Shown: positions 16,373 to 25,475, counted from the stretch's first letter. The stretch is 64,000 bases of DNA from JBCBCP01 sp039817385 (GCA_039817385.1 JBCBVY010000001.1:310001-374000); one strand, 5' to 3'. Numbers and translations are program-made. Notes: generated by a model from the letters alone, not told the origin.

Positions 16373-17485
16373 CTAGCTTTGGTCGAGCTTGATCTCCGCC
16401 TTGGCAAAGAGCAGGTCAGGCACCGAATACATGTTGCCCGCGGGGACGTCGCGCGCGCGGCGCAGGGACACAACCGGGCCGGTTTCATCCTCTGTGCAGG
16501 ATGGCAAATGCACCAGCCCCACATCGGCGGCAACGCGGCAGAGCCCGAGCGGCTTGATCGACACGGGCCGCTCGGTCACCGCGCTATGCGCGACCTGCGC
16601 GGTGGCGCCCAGCCGGTCAAGCTGCGCCGCCGTGATCGGCATCAGCACGCTCTGATCGGCGCGGATCGCGGTCACGCTGAACTCCGGAAAGGCGCTGTGC
16701 AGCCGGGTGACAAACACCTCTGCCACGTCGCGCATCTTGGCCTCGTTCAGCTCCATATGATCAACCCGCGGGCGCACCGTCAGCAGCGCGACCGGAGCGT
16801 TTTCCGGATCGTCCATCGCCGCCAGGCGCATCCGCCGCAGGAACGCCGGAACGGACACCCGCCGCACCCCTTCTGCTCGCAGGGCTTCGCGCGCGCTGCG
16901 CTCATTTTCGTTGGCAAACCCAATCCGTTCGTCCAGCACATAACCCAGCAGCGGCACGAGCGTGATGTAGATCAGCGCGAGGTGGGGCGCGGCATAGGTC
17001 AGGAACCAGCTGCGCACCGGCTCTGCCAAAACAAGAGCCGAGATGAGGGAGAGCGTCGCAAGCTGCCCCAGCACAATCAGATGCCCCGTGCGCGACAGCG
17101 GCAGCTTGTGGCGCAGCCGCTGCCACCCCTGCCCCAGCAGACCTGTGCTCAGGATACCAGCCACCCCGGCCACCATACCAATCCCGCCAATCCCAAGCCG
17201 CATCGTCACCGCAAGCGTGATCGCAAGGATCATCGCAGGCAGGCTCAGGAATGCCGACGCGAGAAACAGCGGAACAAGGCGCAAATCGACAATCACCCCG
17301 TCGAAGGGCTCAATCGGATGAAACATCTGCGCAACCGAAATCGCGCCAAGCAGCAAACCAGCAGGCAGGTCGGACAGGCCCCGACTTATGCCCCAGCCCC
17401 GTGCGCTTTCAACCAGGAACGTTGCCTGCAGGATGAGCGCAAGTGCTGCGAGCACCGACACAACGGCTTCAAACTGCATATCCAT
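16373..17485 (-). CDS. 5TMR-LYT membrane protein with degenerate GGDEF domain
   Basis: A 370-residue inner-membrane protein. Residues 7-185 hold about six helices with the 5TMR-LYT pattern (DLPAGLLLGAISVAQMF, then PFDGVIVDLRLVPLF). Residues 205-330 align with a GGDEF domain: the metal-site loop position is PRVDHMELNEAKMRDVAEVF and the signature GGDEF is replaced by RADQS at 275-279. The canonical catalytic residues are lost, so it should not make cyclic-di-GMP and may act as a sensor or GTP-binding scaffold. ATG at 17485 follows a GGGGAT ribosome site. Divergent from the YbaK gene. Confidence 0.7.
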   Translation of the reverse strand: MDMQFEAVVSVLAALALILQATFLVESARGWGISRGLSDLPAGLLLGAISVAQMFHPIEPFDGVIVDLRLVPLFLASAFLSLPAMILAITLAVTMRLGIGGIGMVAGVAGILSTGLLGQGWQRLRHKLPLSRTGHLIVLGQLATLSLISALVLAEPVRSWFLTYAAPHLALIYITLVPLLGYVLDERIGFANENERSAREALRAEGVRRVSVPAFLRRMRLAAMDDPENAPVALLTVRPRVDHMELNEAKMRDVAEVFVTRLHSAFPEFSVTAIRADQSVLMPITAAQLDRLGATAQVAHSAVTERPVSIKPLGLCRVAADVGLVHLPSCTEDETGPVVSLRRARDVPAGNMYSVPDLLFAKAEIKLDQS

Positions 17486-17657
17486 AACGCGGCATCCCCA
17501 CAAAAACCTGGGGCACCCTAGCCTTGAAACGCTTAACGATGTGTTGCCGCGCGCACGGGCTTGCCGGATTAATCCAGCACCATTTAGGCGAATTCTCCGG
17601 GTGCCGCAGCGCCGCAAACCGCTTGCACCCGGGCCTTGGCCCCGGCAGGGTCCGACC

Positions 17658-18125
17658 ATGAGCAAAAGCCTGAAACGTGTCCGCGCCGCCCTGTCGGCTG
17701 CCGGACACGACGATACGATCCGCGAAACCGCGCGCGCGCGCACCGCGCAAGACGCCGCGGACGCGCTGGGCTGCGACACGGACCAGATCGCCAAATCGAT
17801 CATCTTTGCCGGGAGGGACAGCGGCACCGCCCTGCTCTTCATCACGGCCGGCACCGGTCAGGTCGATGCCGCAATGGCCAGCGCGCTGGCCGGTGAGCCG
17901 CTGGGCAAGGCCGATGCCGCGCTGATCCGGGCGCAGACGGGCTTTGCCATTGGCGGCGTTTCACCCATCGGGCACCTGACGCCGCCGCGCGCGTTTTTCG
18001 ATCCGCGGCTGATGGACTTTGCCACGGTCTGGGCCGCCGCGGGCACCCCGAACCACGTGTTCGCGGCAGCGCCCGTCACGCTGCAAGCCCTTGCAGGCGC
18101 AAAGCTGGCAGATTTCACCATCTGA
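17658..18125 (+). CDS. YbaK/EbsC-family aminoacyl-tRNA deacylase
   Basis: A 155-residue YbaK-family protein; members hydrolyse mischarged tRNA, for example Cys-tRNAPro or Ala-tRNAPro. The family pattern is visible: IAKSIIFAGRDSGTALLFITAG with the conserved lysine, DAALIRAQTGFAIGGVSPIGH and a hydrophobic tail ending KLADFTI. A CAGGG ribosome site precedes ATG at 17658; upstream in-frame codons overlap the divergent gene's promoter and look non-coding. Which mischarged tRNA it clears cannot be told. Confidence 0.88.
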   Translation: MSKSLKRVRAALSAAGHDDTIRETARARTAQDAADALGCDTDQIAKSIIFAGRDSGTALLFITAGTGQVDAAMASALAGEPLGKADAALIRAQTGFAIGGVSPIGHLTPPRAFFDPRLMDFATVWAAAGTPNHVFAAAPVTLQALAGAKLADFTI

Positions 18126-18153
18126 CCCTGGGTCAGCCAAAAATGTAAAACTT

Positions 18154-18220
18154 TTTCACATTGACCCTTGCGCGGCCTCGGACCCTTCCCCATCTGCTGT
18201 AATGTGAAAGACATTCACAT
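18154..18220. promoter_or_regulatory. Repeated TTTCACATT / AATGTGAAA elements upstream of DUF2852 gene
   Basis: TTTCACATT at 18154-18162 is followed by its complement AATGTGAAA at 18201-18209; the latter begins a perfect inverted repeat ATGTGAA-AGACA-TTCACAT (18202-18220). A third partial copy, AATGT, lies at 18142. Three related sites within 80 bp of the start at 18249 look like operator repeats; the regulator is unknown. Confidence 0.45.
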
Positions 18221-18248
18221 GGCCCCTCAACACGGAAAGGTCCCGCCC

Positions 18249-18650
18249 ATGACGACACTTGCCTCTCCCGCGTCCCGCACCGACGGCGGCTCGTGGCTCC
18301 GCAAAACCGAAAGCTGGCTCGACGAGCGAGGCAAAGGCGCGTGGATCGCTGCGATGGTGCTGGGCTTCATCTTCTTCTGGCCGCTCGGCCTCGCCCTTCT
18401 TGCCTACATGATCTGGAGCAAACGCATGTTCACCGGAAAATCCTGCGCCGCGCGCAGCTACCGCGCCCCTTCGACACGGTCCACCGGCAACGCGGCCTTC
18501 GACGCCTACAAGGCCGACACGCTGCGCCGCCTTGAAGAAGAGCAGACCAATTTCGAAGCCTTCCTCGAACGTCTGCGCGAAGCCAAGGACAAGGCCGAGT
18601 TCGACCAATTCATGGACGAGCGCGCCAAGAAAGCCGCCGAGGCCGACTAA
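18249..18650 (+). CDS. DUF2852-family membrane protein, paralogue 1
   Basis: A 133-residue protein with one hydrophobic stretch, WIAAMVLGFIFFWPLGLALLAYMIW, followed by a linker and a charged helical tail (STGNAAFDAYKADTLRRLEE then FEAFLERLREAKDKAEFDQF). The tail is shared with the next gene, so the two arose by tandem duplication or share a functional tail. The ATG at 18249 gives an MTTLASP start. Function of DUF2852 is unknown. Confidence 0.75.
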   Translation: MTTLASPASRTDGGSWLRKTESWLDERGKGAWIAAMVLGFIFFWPLGLALLAYMIWSKRMFTGKSCAARSYRAPSTRSTGNAAFDAYKADTLRRLEEEQTNFEAFLERLREAKDKAEFDQFMDERAKKAAEAD

Positions 18651-18659
18651 GCCCCCGCT

Positions 18660-18687
18660 GCGGCCCGCCCCTTCCCAGGCGGGCCGC
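18660..18687 (+). repeat. Strong hairpin between DUF2852 paralogues
   Basis: GCGGCCCGCC (18660-18669) and GGCGGGCCGC (18678-18687) form a perfect 10-bp stem between the two paralogous genes. There is no T-run, so it may set differential expression or stability rather than end transcription. Confidence 0.5.
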
Positions 18688-18710
18688 GCCGCCAACTCAG
18701 GATTACGGAC

Positions 18711-19070
18711 ATGACCGACCAACCCACCGGCTTGCGCATCGTCAGCCTCGTTCTCTTTACCGGCTTCGCCATCCCCGTCAGCATCGTCGCCCTTGTAAAA
18801 TTCTGGCCCGCCGGCGTCGCCCTTGCCGCCTTTTTCGGCTGGCAGTGGACCCGCCTTGCAGGCGTGGGCGCGGGCCCCCGCATTGACGACCTGATCCCAA
18901 ATGCCCCCGCGCACAGCACCGGCAACGCCAGCTTCGACGCCTACCGTGCCGAGTTGATGGACCGGCTTGAGGCGGAGCGCACGGAGTTCGAGGAATTCCT
19001 CACCCGCCTGCGCGCGGCCAAGGACAAATCCGAATTTGACCGCTTCATGGAGGCGCGCGCAAACGCATGA
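18711..19070 (+). CDS. DUF2852-like membrane protein, paralogue 2
   Basis: A 119-residue protein with one long hydrophobic region (LRIVSLVLFTGFAIPVSIVALVKFW) and a C-terminal tail, STGNASFDAYRAELMDRLEA followed by FEEFLTRLRAAKDKSEFDRF, that closely parallels the tail of the gene just upstream. Its stop overlaps the ATG of the RDD gene by four bases (ATGA), so those two are co-translated. An AGGATTACGG ribosome region precedes ATG. Probably paralogous partners in a membrane complex; this is inference. Confidence 0.7.
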   Translation: MTDQPTGLRIVSLVLFTGFAIPVSIVALVKFWPAGVALAAFFGWQWTRLAGVGAGPRIDDLIPNAPAHSTGNASFDAYRAELMDRLEAERTEFEEFLTRLRAAKDKSEFDRFMEARANA

Positions 19071-19510
19071 GCCTGCCCGATCCACATATGCAATCTGAAT
19101 TCTACGCCGGTGTGCTGGGCAAACGGCTGATGGCGTGGATCGTCGATACCGTCATCGTGACGGCGCTGACGATCGCGGCGGCCCTTCTTACGCTCGGCAT
19201 CGGGTTTTTCCTCTTTATGCTGTTCTTCGGGGTGATCGGCTTTGTCTACCGGCTCGTGAGCCTTGCGAACGGGTCGGCGACGTTTGGGATGCGCTTTACC
19301 GGGGTGGAGCTGCGCACGGCGCAAGGCGCCCGGCTCGACGCCTCCGCCGCGTTCCTGCACACGCTGGGCTATACGGTCAGCGTCGCAGCCGCGCCGCTGC
19401 AACTGGTGTCTGTGGTGCTTATGATGATCTCGGACCGCGGCCAGGGCCTGACCGATATGGTCCTGGGGACCGCAATGGTGAACCGGCGCGCGGCGGCCTG
19501 GATGGGCTGA
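19067..19510 (+). CDS. RDD-family membrane protein
   Basis: A 147-residue RDD protein with about three membrane helices: FYAGVLGKRLMAWIVDTVIVTALTI, then GFFLFMLFFGVIGFVYRL, and GYTVSVAAAPLQLVSVVLMMI; the family's acidic and basic residues appear at KRLMAWIVD and ISDRGQGLTDM. The RDD family is poorly understood; some members are linked to ion transport. Start overlaps the preceding DUF2852 stop. Confidence 0.85.
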   Translation: MSLPDPHMQSEFYAGVLGKRLMAWIVDTVIVTALTIAAALLTLGIGFFLFMLFFGVIGFVYRLVSLANGSATFGMRFTGVELRTAQGARLDASAAFLHTLGYTVSVAAAPLQLVSVVLMMISDRGQGLTDMVLGTAMVNRRAAAWMG

Positions 19511-19606
19511 GGCGCCCCCCGAACCGAGACAATTAAGCACAGATGCGCACAATGCTTGCCACACACGGCGCGCGTGTTATCCTAGCCCTAATTTCCCGGA
19601 TAATTC

Positions 19607-20422
19607 ATGCGCCACACACTCCCACTCGCCCCCCAATTCTACGTGACCGCACCGCAGCCCTGCCCGTACCTTGACGGGCGGATGGAGCGGAAGCTCTTCA
19701 CGGCTTTGCAAGGCGACAACGCGCAAAAACTGAATGACAGCCTGAGCCAGCAGGGCTTCCGGCGCAGCCAGAACGTGCTTTACCGGCCGTCGTGCGCGGA
19801 ATGCTCCGCATGCCTGTCGGCCCGGATCGATGTCGCCGCCTTCACCGCCACGCGCGGGCAGCGCAAGACGCTGAACCGCAACGCGGACCTTGCGCGCCGC
19901 GCGACCTCGCCCTGGGCGACCGAGGACCAGTATGACCTCTTCCGCCGCTACCTCGACAGCCGCCATGCGGACGGGGGCATGGCGGACATGGATGTCTTTG
20001 AATTCGCCGCGATGATCGAGGAAACCCCGATTCGCAGCCGCGTGGTTGAATACCATGACGCGGACCGCAACCTTACGGGCGTGAGCCTGACGGATGTGCT
20101 CTCGGACGGGGTGAGCATGGTCTACAGCTTCTATGACCCGACCCAGCCGCGCCGCAGCCTTGGCACGTACATCATCCTTGACCATATCAAGATCGCGCAG
20201 GATGCGGGTCTGCCCTATGTCTATCTCGGCTACTGGGTCGCCGGATCGCGCAAGATGGGCTACAAGGCGAAGTTCTCGGGCCTTGAGGTCTATGCGGGCG
20301 GCCGCTGGCAGAAGATGCACGATCCGTCCGATTTCATGTCGGAACGCCACCCGCTGAACACCGATCCGATTGCCGAACAGGTCGCGAACATCTCCCTGCC
20401 CGACACCCGCCCGACGCGCTAA
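19607..20422 (+). CDS. bpt: Aspartate/glutamate leucyltransferase (Bpt type)
   Basis: A 271-residue aminoacyl-tRNA-protein transferase, which attaches leucine from Leu-tRNA to N-terminal Asp or Glu and marks the protein for ClpS/ClpAP degradation. The family hallmarks are present: the cysteine cluster SCAECSACLSARID, the RRSQNVLYRP segment, YVYLGYWVAGSRKMGYKA and the conserved FYDP. Length matches Bpt. The protein carries the typical N-terminal RHTLPLAPQFY start. Confidence 0.93.
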   Translation: MRHTLPLAPQFYVTAPQPCPYLDGRMERKLFTALQGDNAQKLNDSLSQQGFRRSQNVLYRPSCAECSACLSARIDVAAFTATRGQRKTLNRNADLARRATSPWATEDQYDLFRRYLDSRHADGGMADMDVFEFAAMIEETPIRSRVVEYHDADRNLTGVSLTDVLSDGVSMVYSFYDPTQPRRSLGTYIILDHIKIAQDAGLPYVYLGYWVAGSRKMGYKAKFSGLEVYAGGRWQKMHDPSDFMSERHPLNTDPIAEQVANISLPDTRPTR

Positions 20423-20462
20423 GGCGCGGGCACGACACCTCTCGGACCAGACGCCCTGCACC

Positions 20463-20513
20463 TTCTCTGTTCCAAAAAATCCCGGGGAGTGTGAGGGGCT
20501 GGCCCCTCACTCC
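20463..20513 (+). repeat. Dispersed intergenic element, copy 1
   Basis: A 51-bp element: a 25-bp core (TTCTCTGTTCCAAAAAATCC, then CGGGG), followed by a hairpin with 9-bp arms GTGAGGGGC-TG-GCCCCTCAC and TCC. The 25-bp core occurs identically, inverted, at 42064-42088. Lies in the 173-bp gap after bpt. Confidence 0.65.
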
Positions 20514-20546
20514 GACACCAGCCACACGCGATGCACCCGATCAAAC

Positions 20547-20574
20547 AAAAAAGGGCGGCCCCAATGGACCGCCC
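20547..20574 (-). terminator. Intrinsic terminator of dctPQM operon
   Basis: On the minus strand GGGCGG (20569-20574 complement) pairs with CCGCCC (20553-20558 complement) over a 10-base loop and is followed by six T residues. It sits 22 bp after the dctM stop, so it is a standard Rho-independent terminator. Confidence 0.8.
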
Positions 20575-20595
20575 CATTCTCAAAAGCTCAAACCG

Positions 20596-22944
20596 CTACC
20601 CGATCAGGTCCGGCACAATTGTCACGATGCCGGGGAAGAACCACAGGATCGCCAGCCCCATCACCTGGATCAGCACGAAGGGGATGATGCCGCGGTAAAT
20701 GTGCCCGGTCGTGACCTCCTTCGGCGCCACCCCGCGCAGATAGAACAGCGCAAAGCCGAAGGGCGGGGTCAGGAAGGACGTCTGCAGGTTAACCGCGATC
20801 ATGATCGTGACCCATTTGGGGTCAAAGCTGCCGCCATAGATCACCGGCCCGACAATCGGGATCACGATGTAGATGATCTCAAGGAAGTCGAGCACGAAGC
20901 CGAGGATAAACAGCACCAGCATCACGATGAGGAACACCGTCAGCTCGTTATCAAAGCTGCGCAGGAACTGCTGAATAAAATGCTCACCCCCAAAGGAGAT
21001 CACCACGAGGTTCAGGATCTGGCTGCCGATCAAGATGGTAAAGACCATCGAGGTTACCTTCGCCGTCTCCCGCACCACCGGCGTCAGCACGCCCGACGTG
21101 TAAAGGATCCAGCAGGAGAACAGCAGCCCAAAGAGCGCATAGAGGTACGCCGCATAGGCCACGAAGAACGCGATCCACGTCTCCGCCGTCGGCGTGCCCA
21201 CGTTGATCCGCAGGTCAAAATTCACGCCCACAAGGATACAGACGATGATCGCCAGCGTGGACCAGATGATTACCTTTGGTGAGCGGTCCATATCCCCCAG
21301 CTTGCGGTAGGCTGCCAGCATGATCGCCCCGCCTGCCCCCAGCGCCGCGGCGGGCGTGGGGTTGGTGATCCCGCCAAGGATTGAACCAAGCACCGCGATG
21401 ATCAGCACCAGCGGCGGGAAGACCACACGGATCAGCTCATTGCCCGCGCAGCGCTGCACGGCAATAGCAGCCGCATAAAGGATCGCCGCAAAGGGCAGCG
21501 CCATCAGCACCACGTAAAGACCCGGTGACGTGGACGGTCCCACAAGCACGATATCGACCAGCAGCGCCAGCGCGATCCCGATCCCGCCAATGGCCAGCGG
21601 CCGGATGTCCGAGCTGGGCGAGACACCCCGCGCCACAGAGAACATCAGCACAAAGAGCACCAGCAAGATGGCGGTCCCGGTCCCAATCGGCGCCGCGGCA
21701 TCGATTTTGGCCTGCACCGCCGCGGCAAAAGCCTCCTCGCTCAACCGCTCGGACTGCGCGACGCCGCCTGCCGCGTCGATCTCCACCTGCTGGGCGACGG
21801 CGGCATCCCATGCCGCTTGCCCGTGCAATTCGATCATCGCCGCCTGACATTCCGGGCCGACATTGGTGCGCAGCGAGGCCGCCTCGCCAATGTCCGAAAA
21901 GGCGGAGACGGTCGTGCTCTGGCTGCCGACGATGTTCACATTTCCGAGGAAGATCGTGCCGACAATGACCAGCGCCGGAATGCCAAGGAACCAGGTGAAG
22001 GCCTCGTTCCGGGTGATCGGCTCGGCATTGGTCGATCCCATCGGCACGGCCGGCGCTTTGTCCGGGTTCAGCAGCGCATAGCCAAAGGCATAGAGTGCAT
22101 ACAGCAAGGCCAGCATGATCCCCGGCAGCAGCGCCGCCTGGAAGAGCGTGCCGACCGACACAACAGCCGGCTCGCCCAGATAGGTCAGCGCATCGGTGCA
22201 GCCTACGGATTGCGCCCGCGCCTCCTGCGCGCCGGAATAGAGATCCCCGGCCAGCGTGCCCAAAAGGACAATCACGATGGAAGGCGGAATGATCTGCCCC
22301 AGCGTGCCGGAGGCGGCGATGACACCGGTCGCGATCTCGGGCGAGTAGTTGTTGCGCAGCATCGTCGGCAGGGCCAGCAGGCCCATTGTCACCACGGTCG
22401 CGCCCACAATCCCGGTGGAGGCAGCAAGGAACGCACCCACCACGACGATAGAGACAGCCAAACCGCCCGGCAGCGGGCCAAAGACGCGCGCCATCGTGGT
22501 CAAAAGGTCGTTCGCGATTTTGGAGCGTTCCAGCGTGATGCCCATCAGAACAAACATCAGCACCGCCAGCAGCGTCTCGATCGACTGGCCTGCCAGCACC
22601 CGCTCGTTGATCCGGTTCACGATGAAGCTGACATTGCGGTCCAGCGCGGTTTCCCAGCCGCGCGGGAAAACCGGCTCAAAGATGCGCGGCAGGTCCGGGT
22701 ATCGGAAAATACTGATCTCGTTCCGGCCCACCCCGCTGTTCACAAGGTCCGCGTAGGCCTGACTTGAGGTGTCAATCGCGGCATGGATCAGCAGCCCCGC
22801 GCTGTCCATCGCGGCGATGATGCCAAAGCTCAGCACGCCTGCCCCGCCGATGGCAAAGGCCACCGGAAAGCCCGAAAGGATCCCCCCGAACAGGCAGATG
22901 AAAACGATGATCAGGCCGACTTCGACCCCGTCCAGCCCAAACAT
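20596..22944 (-). CDS. dctM: TRAP transporter large permease (DctM type, long form)
   Basis: A 782-residue membrane permease, about 350 residues longer than classical DctM. The N-terminal half (VGLIIVFICLFGGILSGFPVAFAIG, then ERSKIANDLLTTMARVFGPLPGGLAVSIVVVGAFLAAS) and the C-terminal half (IIPFVLIQVMGLAILWFFPGI at the end) are DctM-like; between them a long insert includes hydrophilic segments around EAASLRTNVGPECQAAMI and NEAFTWFLGIPALVIVG. Long forms occur with large DctQ partners. It imports carboxylates with sodium. Third gene of the dctP-dctQ-dctM operon. Confidence 0.88.
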   Translation of the reverse strand: MFGLDGVEVGLIIVFICLFGGILSGFPVAFAIGGAGVLSFGIIAAMDSAGLLIHAAIDTSSQAYADLVNSGVGRNEISIFRYPDLPRIFEPVFPRGWETALDRNVSFIVNRINERVLAGQSIETLLAVLMFVLMGITLERSKIANDLLTTMARVFGPLPGGLAVSIVVVGAFLAASTGIVGATVVTMGLLALPTMLRNNYSPEIATGVIAASGTLGQIIPPSIVIVLLGTLAGDLYSGAQEARAQSVGCTDALTYLGEPAVVSVGTLFQAALLPGIMLALLYALYAFGYALLNPDKAPAVPMGSTNAEPITRNEAFTWFLGIPALVIVGTIFLGNVNIVGSQSTTVSAFSDIGEAASLRTNVGPECQAAMIELHGQAAWDAAVAQQVEIDAAGGVAQSERLSEEAFAAAVQAKIDAAAPIGTGTAILLVLFVLMFSVARGVSPSSDIRPLAIGGIGIALALLVDIVLVGPSTSPGLYVVLMALPFAAILYAAAIAVQRCAGNELIRVVFPPLVLIIAVLGSILGGITNPTPAAALGAGGAIMLAAYRKLGDMDRSPKVIIWSTLAIIVCILVGVNFDLRINVGTPTAETWIAFFVAYAAYLYALFGLLFSCWILYTSGVLTPVVRETAKVTSMVFTILIGSQILNLVVISFGGEHFIQQFLRSFDNELTVFLIVMLVLFILGFVLDFLEIIYIVIPIVGPVIYGGSFDPKWVTIMIAVNLQTSFLTPPFGFALFYLRGVAPKEVTTGHIYRGIIPFVLIQVMGLAILWFFPGIVTIVPDLIG

Positions 22945-23007
22945 TCTATTCTCCCGTCACGTTTTCGAACCGGAAAACCGGCAACCACTTTTCCTGAAAA
23001 CGTTCCA

Positions 23008-24006
23008 TTAATGCGTCCCCTCATAGGCTTCTTCCCCGTCGCCAAGGCTGTCCTTGTCGAGGTATTTATTCGCGCTCTCCTCGCCCTCACACCATTCCAG
23101 GTACGACCGCCAGAAAAAGGCGCAGGCGTGCAGGAAAACGAGGCCAGCAAAGGACACCAGCAAGACCTTGAACAGGAAGTAGCCGGTAAAGCCCGAGGGG
23201 GAGAAGCCGATGGTCTCCACGCTCCAGCGCATCGCGCGGGCTTTCAGCTGCATCCGGTCAAAGGTGTCAGAGGCCGAGACCGGCGGGTTAATCAAGTGGC
23301 GCCACAGGAAGTACCAGCCATACATCCACACCAGCACCGCGGTGGTGGACATAAAGAAGATCGCGCCGAACATGTCGATCACCTTCTTCGTGCGGAATTT
23401 CACCGCGGAATAGATCAGGTCAACGCGCACATGGCCGCCCTGCACGAAGGTGTAGGTCACGCAAAGCGCCACGACCAAAGCGTTGTAGAACTTCAGCATC
23501 TCCGCGAACCACGAAATGTCGTATTGCAGCGGAATACCAAAGCCGAAGGAAATGTCGGGCCGGGTAAAGACCCGCTGCATGAACACGATGACGATCTGTT
23601 GCAGCACCATCGCAAGGCCCGCCCAGGCAAAGAGGCGCCCGACCGTGTTCGCAAACCCCTCCAGCGCGCCAACCACACCCCAGAGGAAGCGGTGGCTGAC
23701 GATCATCCCGTAAAGGGAGATCAGGACCACGATGTTGAAGACAATGAAGAAGAACTCGACTGAGCCGCCGTAGTAGACAAACGACATCAATGAGGATTTG
23801 GCCTCGGTCGAGCCATCCCACGCCAGCCAGCGCAGGGGGCCGGGCATATCGCCTTCCTCGAACCCGCGCCAGGATCGGGGCAGCAGCATGTAAAGGCCCT
23901 GAACGATGTGCCACAGGCCCAGCAGCATTTGCTCTGCGGCCCAATAGAGCCCTGACCCGACGGCGCTTATCGCTTCACCAAAGCTGACGGTCTGTGGTTC
24001 TGCCAT
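23008..24006 (-). CDS. dctQ: TRAP transporter small permease (DctQ type, long form)
   Basis: A 332-residue TRAP small permease, larger than the common 170-residue version. It has an N-terminal soluble-looking part (WRGFEEGDMPGPLRWLAWDG) and at least four hydrophobic helices such as FFFIVFNIVVLISLYGMIVS, GRLFAWAGLAMVLQQIVIVFM and FYNALVVALCVTYTFVQGGHVR. It pairs with DctM. Its start is 63 bp from the end of the intergenic terminator after dctP. Confidence 0.87.
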   Translation of the reverse strand: MAEPQTVSFGEAISAVGSGLYWAAEQMLLGLWHIVQGLYMLLPRSWRGFEEGDMPGPLRWLAWDGSTEAKSSLMSFVYYGGSVEFFFIVFNIVVLISLYGMIVSHRFLWGVVGALEGFANTVGRLFAWAGLAMVLQQIVIVFMQRVFTRPDISFGFGIPLQYDISWFAEMLKFYNALVVALCVTYTFVQGGHVRVDLIYSAVKFRTKKVIDMFGAIFFMSTTAVLVWMYGWYFLWRHLINPPVSASDTFDRMQLKARAMRWSVETIGFSPSGFTGYFLFKVLLVSFAGLVFLHACAFFWRSYLEWCEGEESANKYLDKDSLGDGEEAYEGTH

Positions 24007-24078
24007 GCCGCGTCCTTTTCTTCCATCGGGACCGGAGCCCGCCGCGATGCGCGCTCGAACGGTCCCGGTTCAACCCGG

Positions 24079-24104
24079 AAAAGGGCCCCGGTTTCCCGAG
24101 GCCC
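24079..24104 (-). terminator. Intra-operon terminator between dctP and dctQ
   Basis: On the minus strand a stem of GGGCCTCGG and CCGGGGCCC (with one T-G wobble) around a GAAA tetraloop is followed by CTTTT. It lies 24 bp after the dctP stop and should make dctP transcript more abundant than dctQM. The intergenic gap here is 121 bp. Confidence 0.6.
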
Positions 24105-24127
24105 TCGTCGTTTTTGTGAAATCGGGC

Positions 24128-25213
24128 TTAGCCGCCCAGCACGCGCACGCGCTGCTCGACATAGAAGCCGTCGGACTTGTTGATCCAGCTTGCGGAGGTC
24201 GCGAGCGATTCCTCGAAGGAGGCGCGGATCTTGGCGAACAGCTCGTCGCCCATGTTCTCGTCCATGACTTCCTTGGAGGCCGCGCCAAACGCGTCCCACA
24301 CATCGTCAGAGAACTGCAGCGTCTTGACGCCCTGTGCCTGAAGACGGGCCAGTGCCGCACCGTTGTTTGCCAGCGTCTCGGACAGCTGAAAGTAGGTGGT
24401 CGCACGGGACGCGCCCTGCAGGATCGCCTGATGCTGCGGCGTCAGGTCGTTCCAGACGTCGAGGTTGACGGAGGACGCCAGCGCCGAGCCTGGCTCGTGG
24501 AAGCCCGCGGTGTAGTAGACCTTTGCCACTTCCTGGAAGCCCGCGCGCTCGTCCGCCATCGGGCCGACCCACTCGAGACCGTCAAGGGCACCGGAGGACA
24601 GCGCCTGATAGAGCTCGCCGCCCGGGATGTTCTGCACGGACGCACCCATGCGCGACAGCACCTGACCGCCAAGACCCGGCATGCGGAACTTCAGGCCATT
24701 GAAGTCAGCGGCCGAGTTGATCTCGTTGCGGAACCAGCCACCGGACTGCGAACCGGAGTTACCCGCCAAGAGGCCCTTCAGGTTGAAGATCTGGCCCAGC
24801 TCGTCGTGCAGCTCCTGGCCGCCACCATGCTCGTACCAGTTGGTCACTTCCTGCGCGGTGCCGCCGAAGGGCACAGCGGTGAAGTAGGCATAGCCCGGGT
24901 GCTGACCGATGAAGTAGTAATCCGCGGAGTGGTACATGTCGGCCTGGCCCGAGGACACAGCGTCGAACACTTCCAGCGCGCCGACCAGCTCGCCCGGTGC
25001 TTTCTTGTCGATGGTCAGCTGGCCATCGGACATCGCGGGGACGAAGTTCTCCAGGTAAGTGGCCGCGTCATCCAGAACGGCAAAGCCACGGGGCCACGAC
25101 GTGACCATGGTCAGGGTGCGGCGGCCCTGTGCGTAGGCCGGAGCGGCCAGCGTGCTCGCAGCGGCAGCGGTGCCACCCAGAGCGGAAGTTTTCAGAAAAG
25201 AACGACGATCCAT
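24128..25213 (-). CDS. dctP: TRAP substrate-binding protein with Tat signal
   Basis: A 361-residue extracytoplasmic TRAP solute receptor. The leader DRRSFLKTSALGGTAAAASTLA carries a twin-arginine motif, as in TakP-type alpha-keto acid receptors, so folding occurs before export. Family features: LTMVTSWPRGFAVLDDAATY near the mature N-terminus, QADMYHSADYYFIGQHPGYAYF, and the ligand arginine region in FNGLKFRMPGLGGQVL. Short- or alpha-keto-carboxylates are likely ligands by family. ATG at 25213 chosen for the Tat leader; earlier in-frame codons are non-conserved. Confidence 0.9.
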   Translation of the reverse strand: MDRRSFLKTSALGGTAAAASTLAAPAYAQGRRTLTMVTSWPRGFAVLDDAATYLENFVPAMSDGQLTIDKKAPGELVGALEVFDAVSSGQADMYHSADYYFIGQHPGYAYFTAVPFGGTAQEVTNWYEHGGGQELHDELGQIFNLKGLLAGNSGSQSGGWFRNEINSAADFNGLKFRMPGLGGQVLSRMGASVQNIPGGELYQALSSGALDGLEWVGPMADERAGFQEVAKVYYTAGFHEPGSALASSVNLDVWNDLTPQHQAILQGASRATTYFQLSETLANNGAALARLQAQGVKTLQFSDDVWDAFGAASKEVMDENMGDELFAKIRASFEESLATSASWINKSDGFYVEQRVRVLGG

Positions 25214-25475
25214 TATGCAGATCCTCCCAAGTGTGTTCGTGCCTGCCCGCGTCATCTCTCCCCGCGCAGGCTTTTGAAGTGGCGCTACCGTAACGGGGGA
25301 TGCGGGATATGGAATACCCACGACTGCGTAGAAATCCTGCCCACAGGTCAATTTTTGGGCGTATGTCGCCCATACGGCGCCGTCAGGGTCGAAAACTTTT
25401 GGTTGCGGCGTTGTGCCCCGGGGGGCGATTCGTGCGGCGCTTGACAGGCCGATGCTGGGTGCGAAGCTCCGCAGC

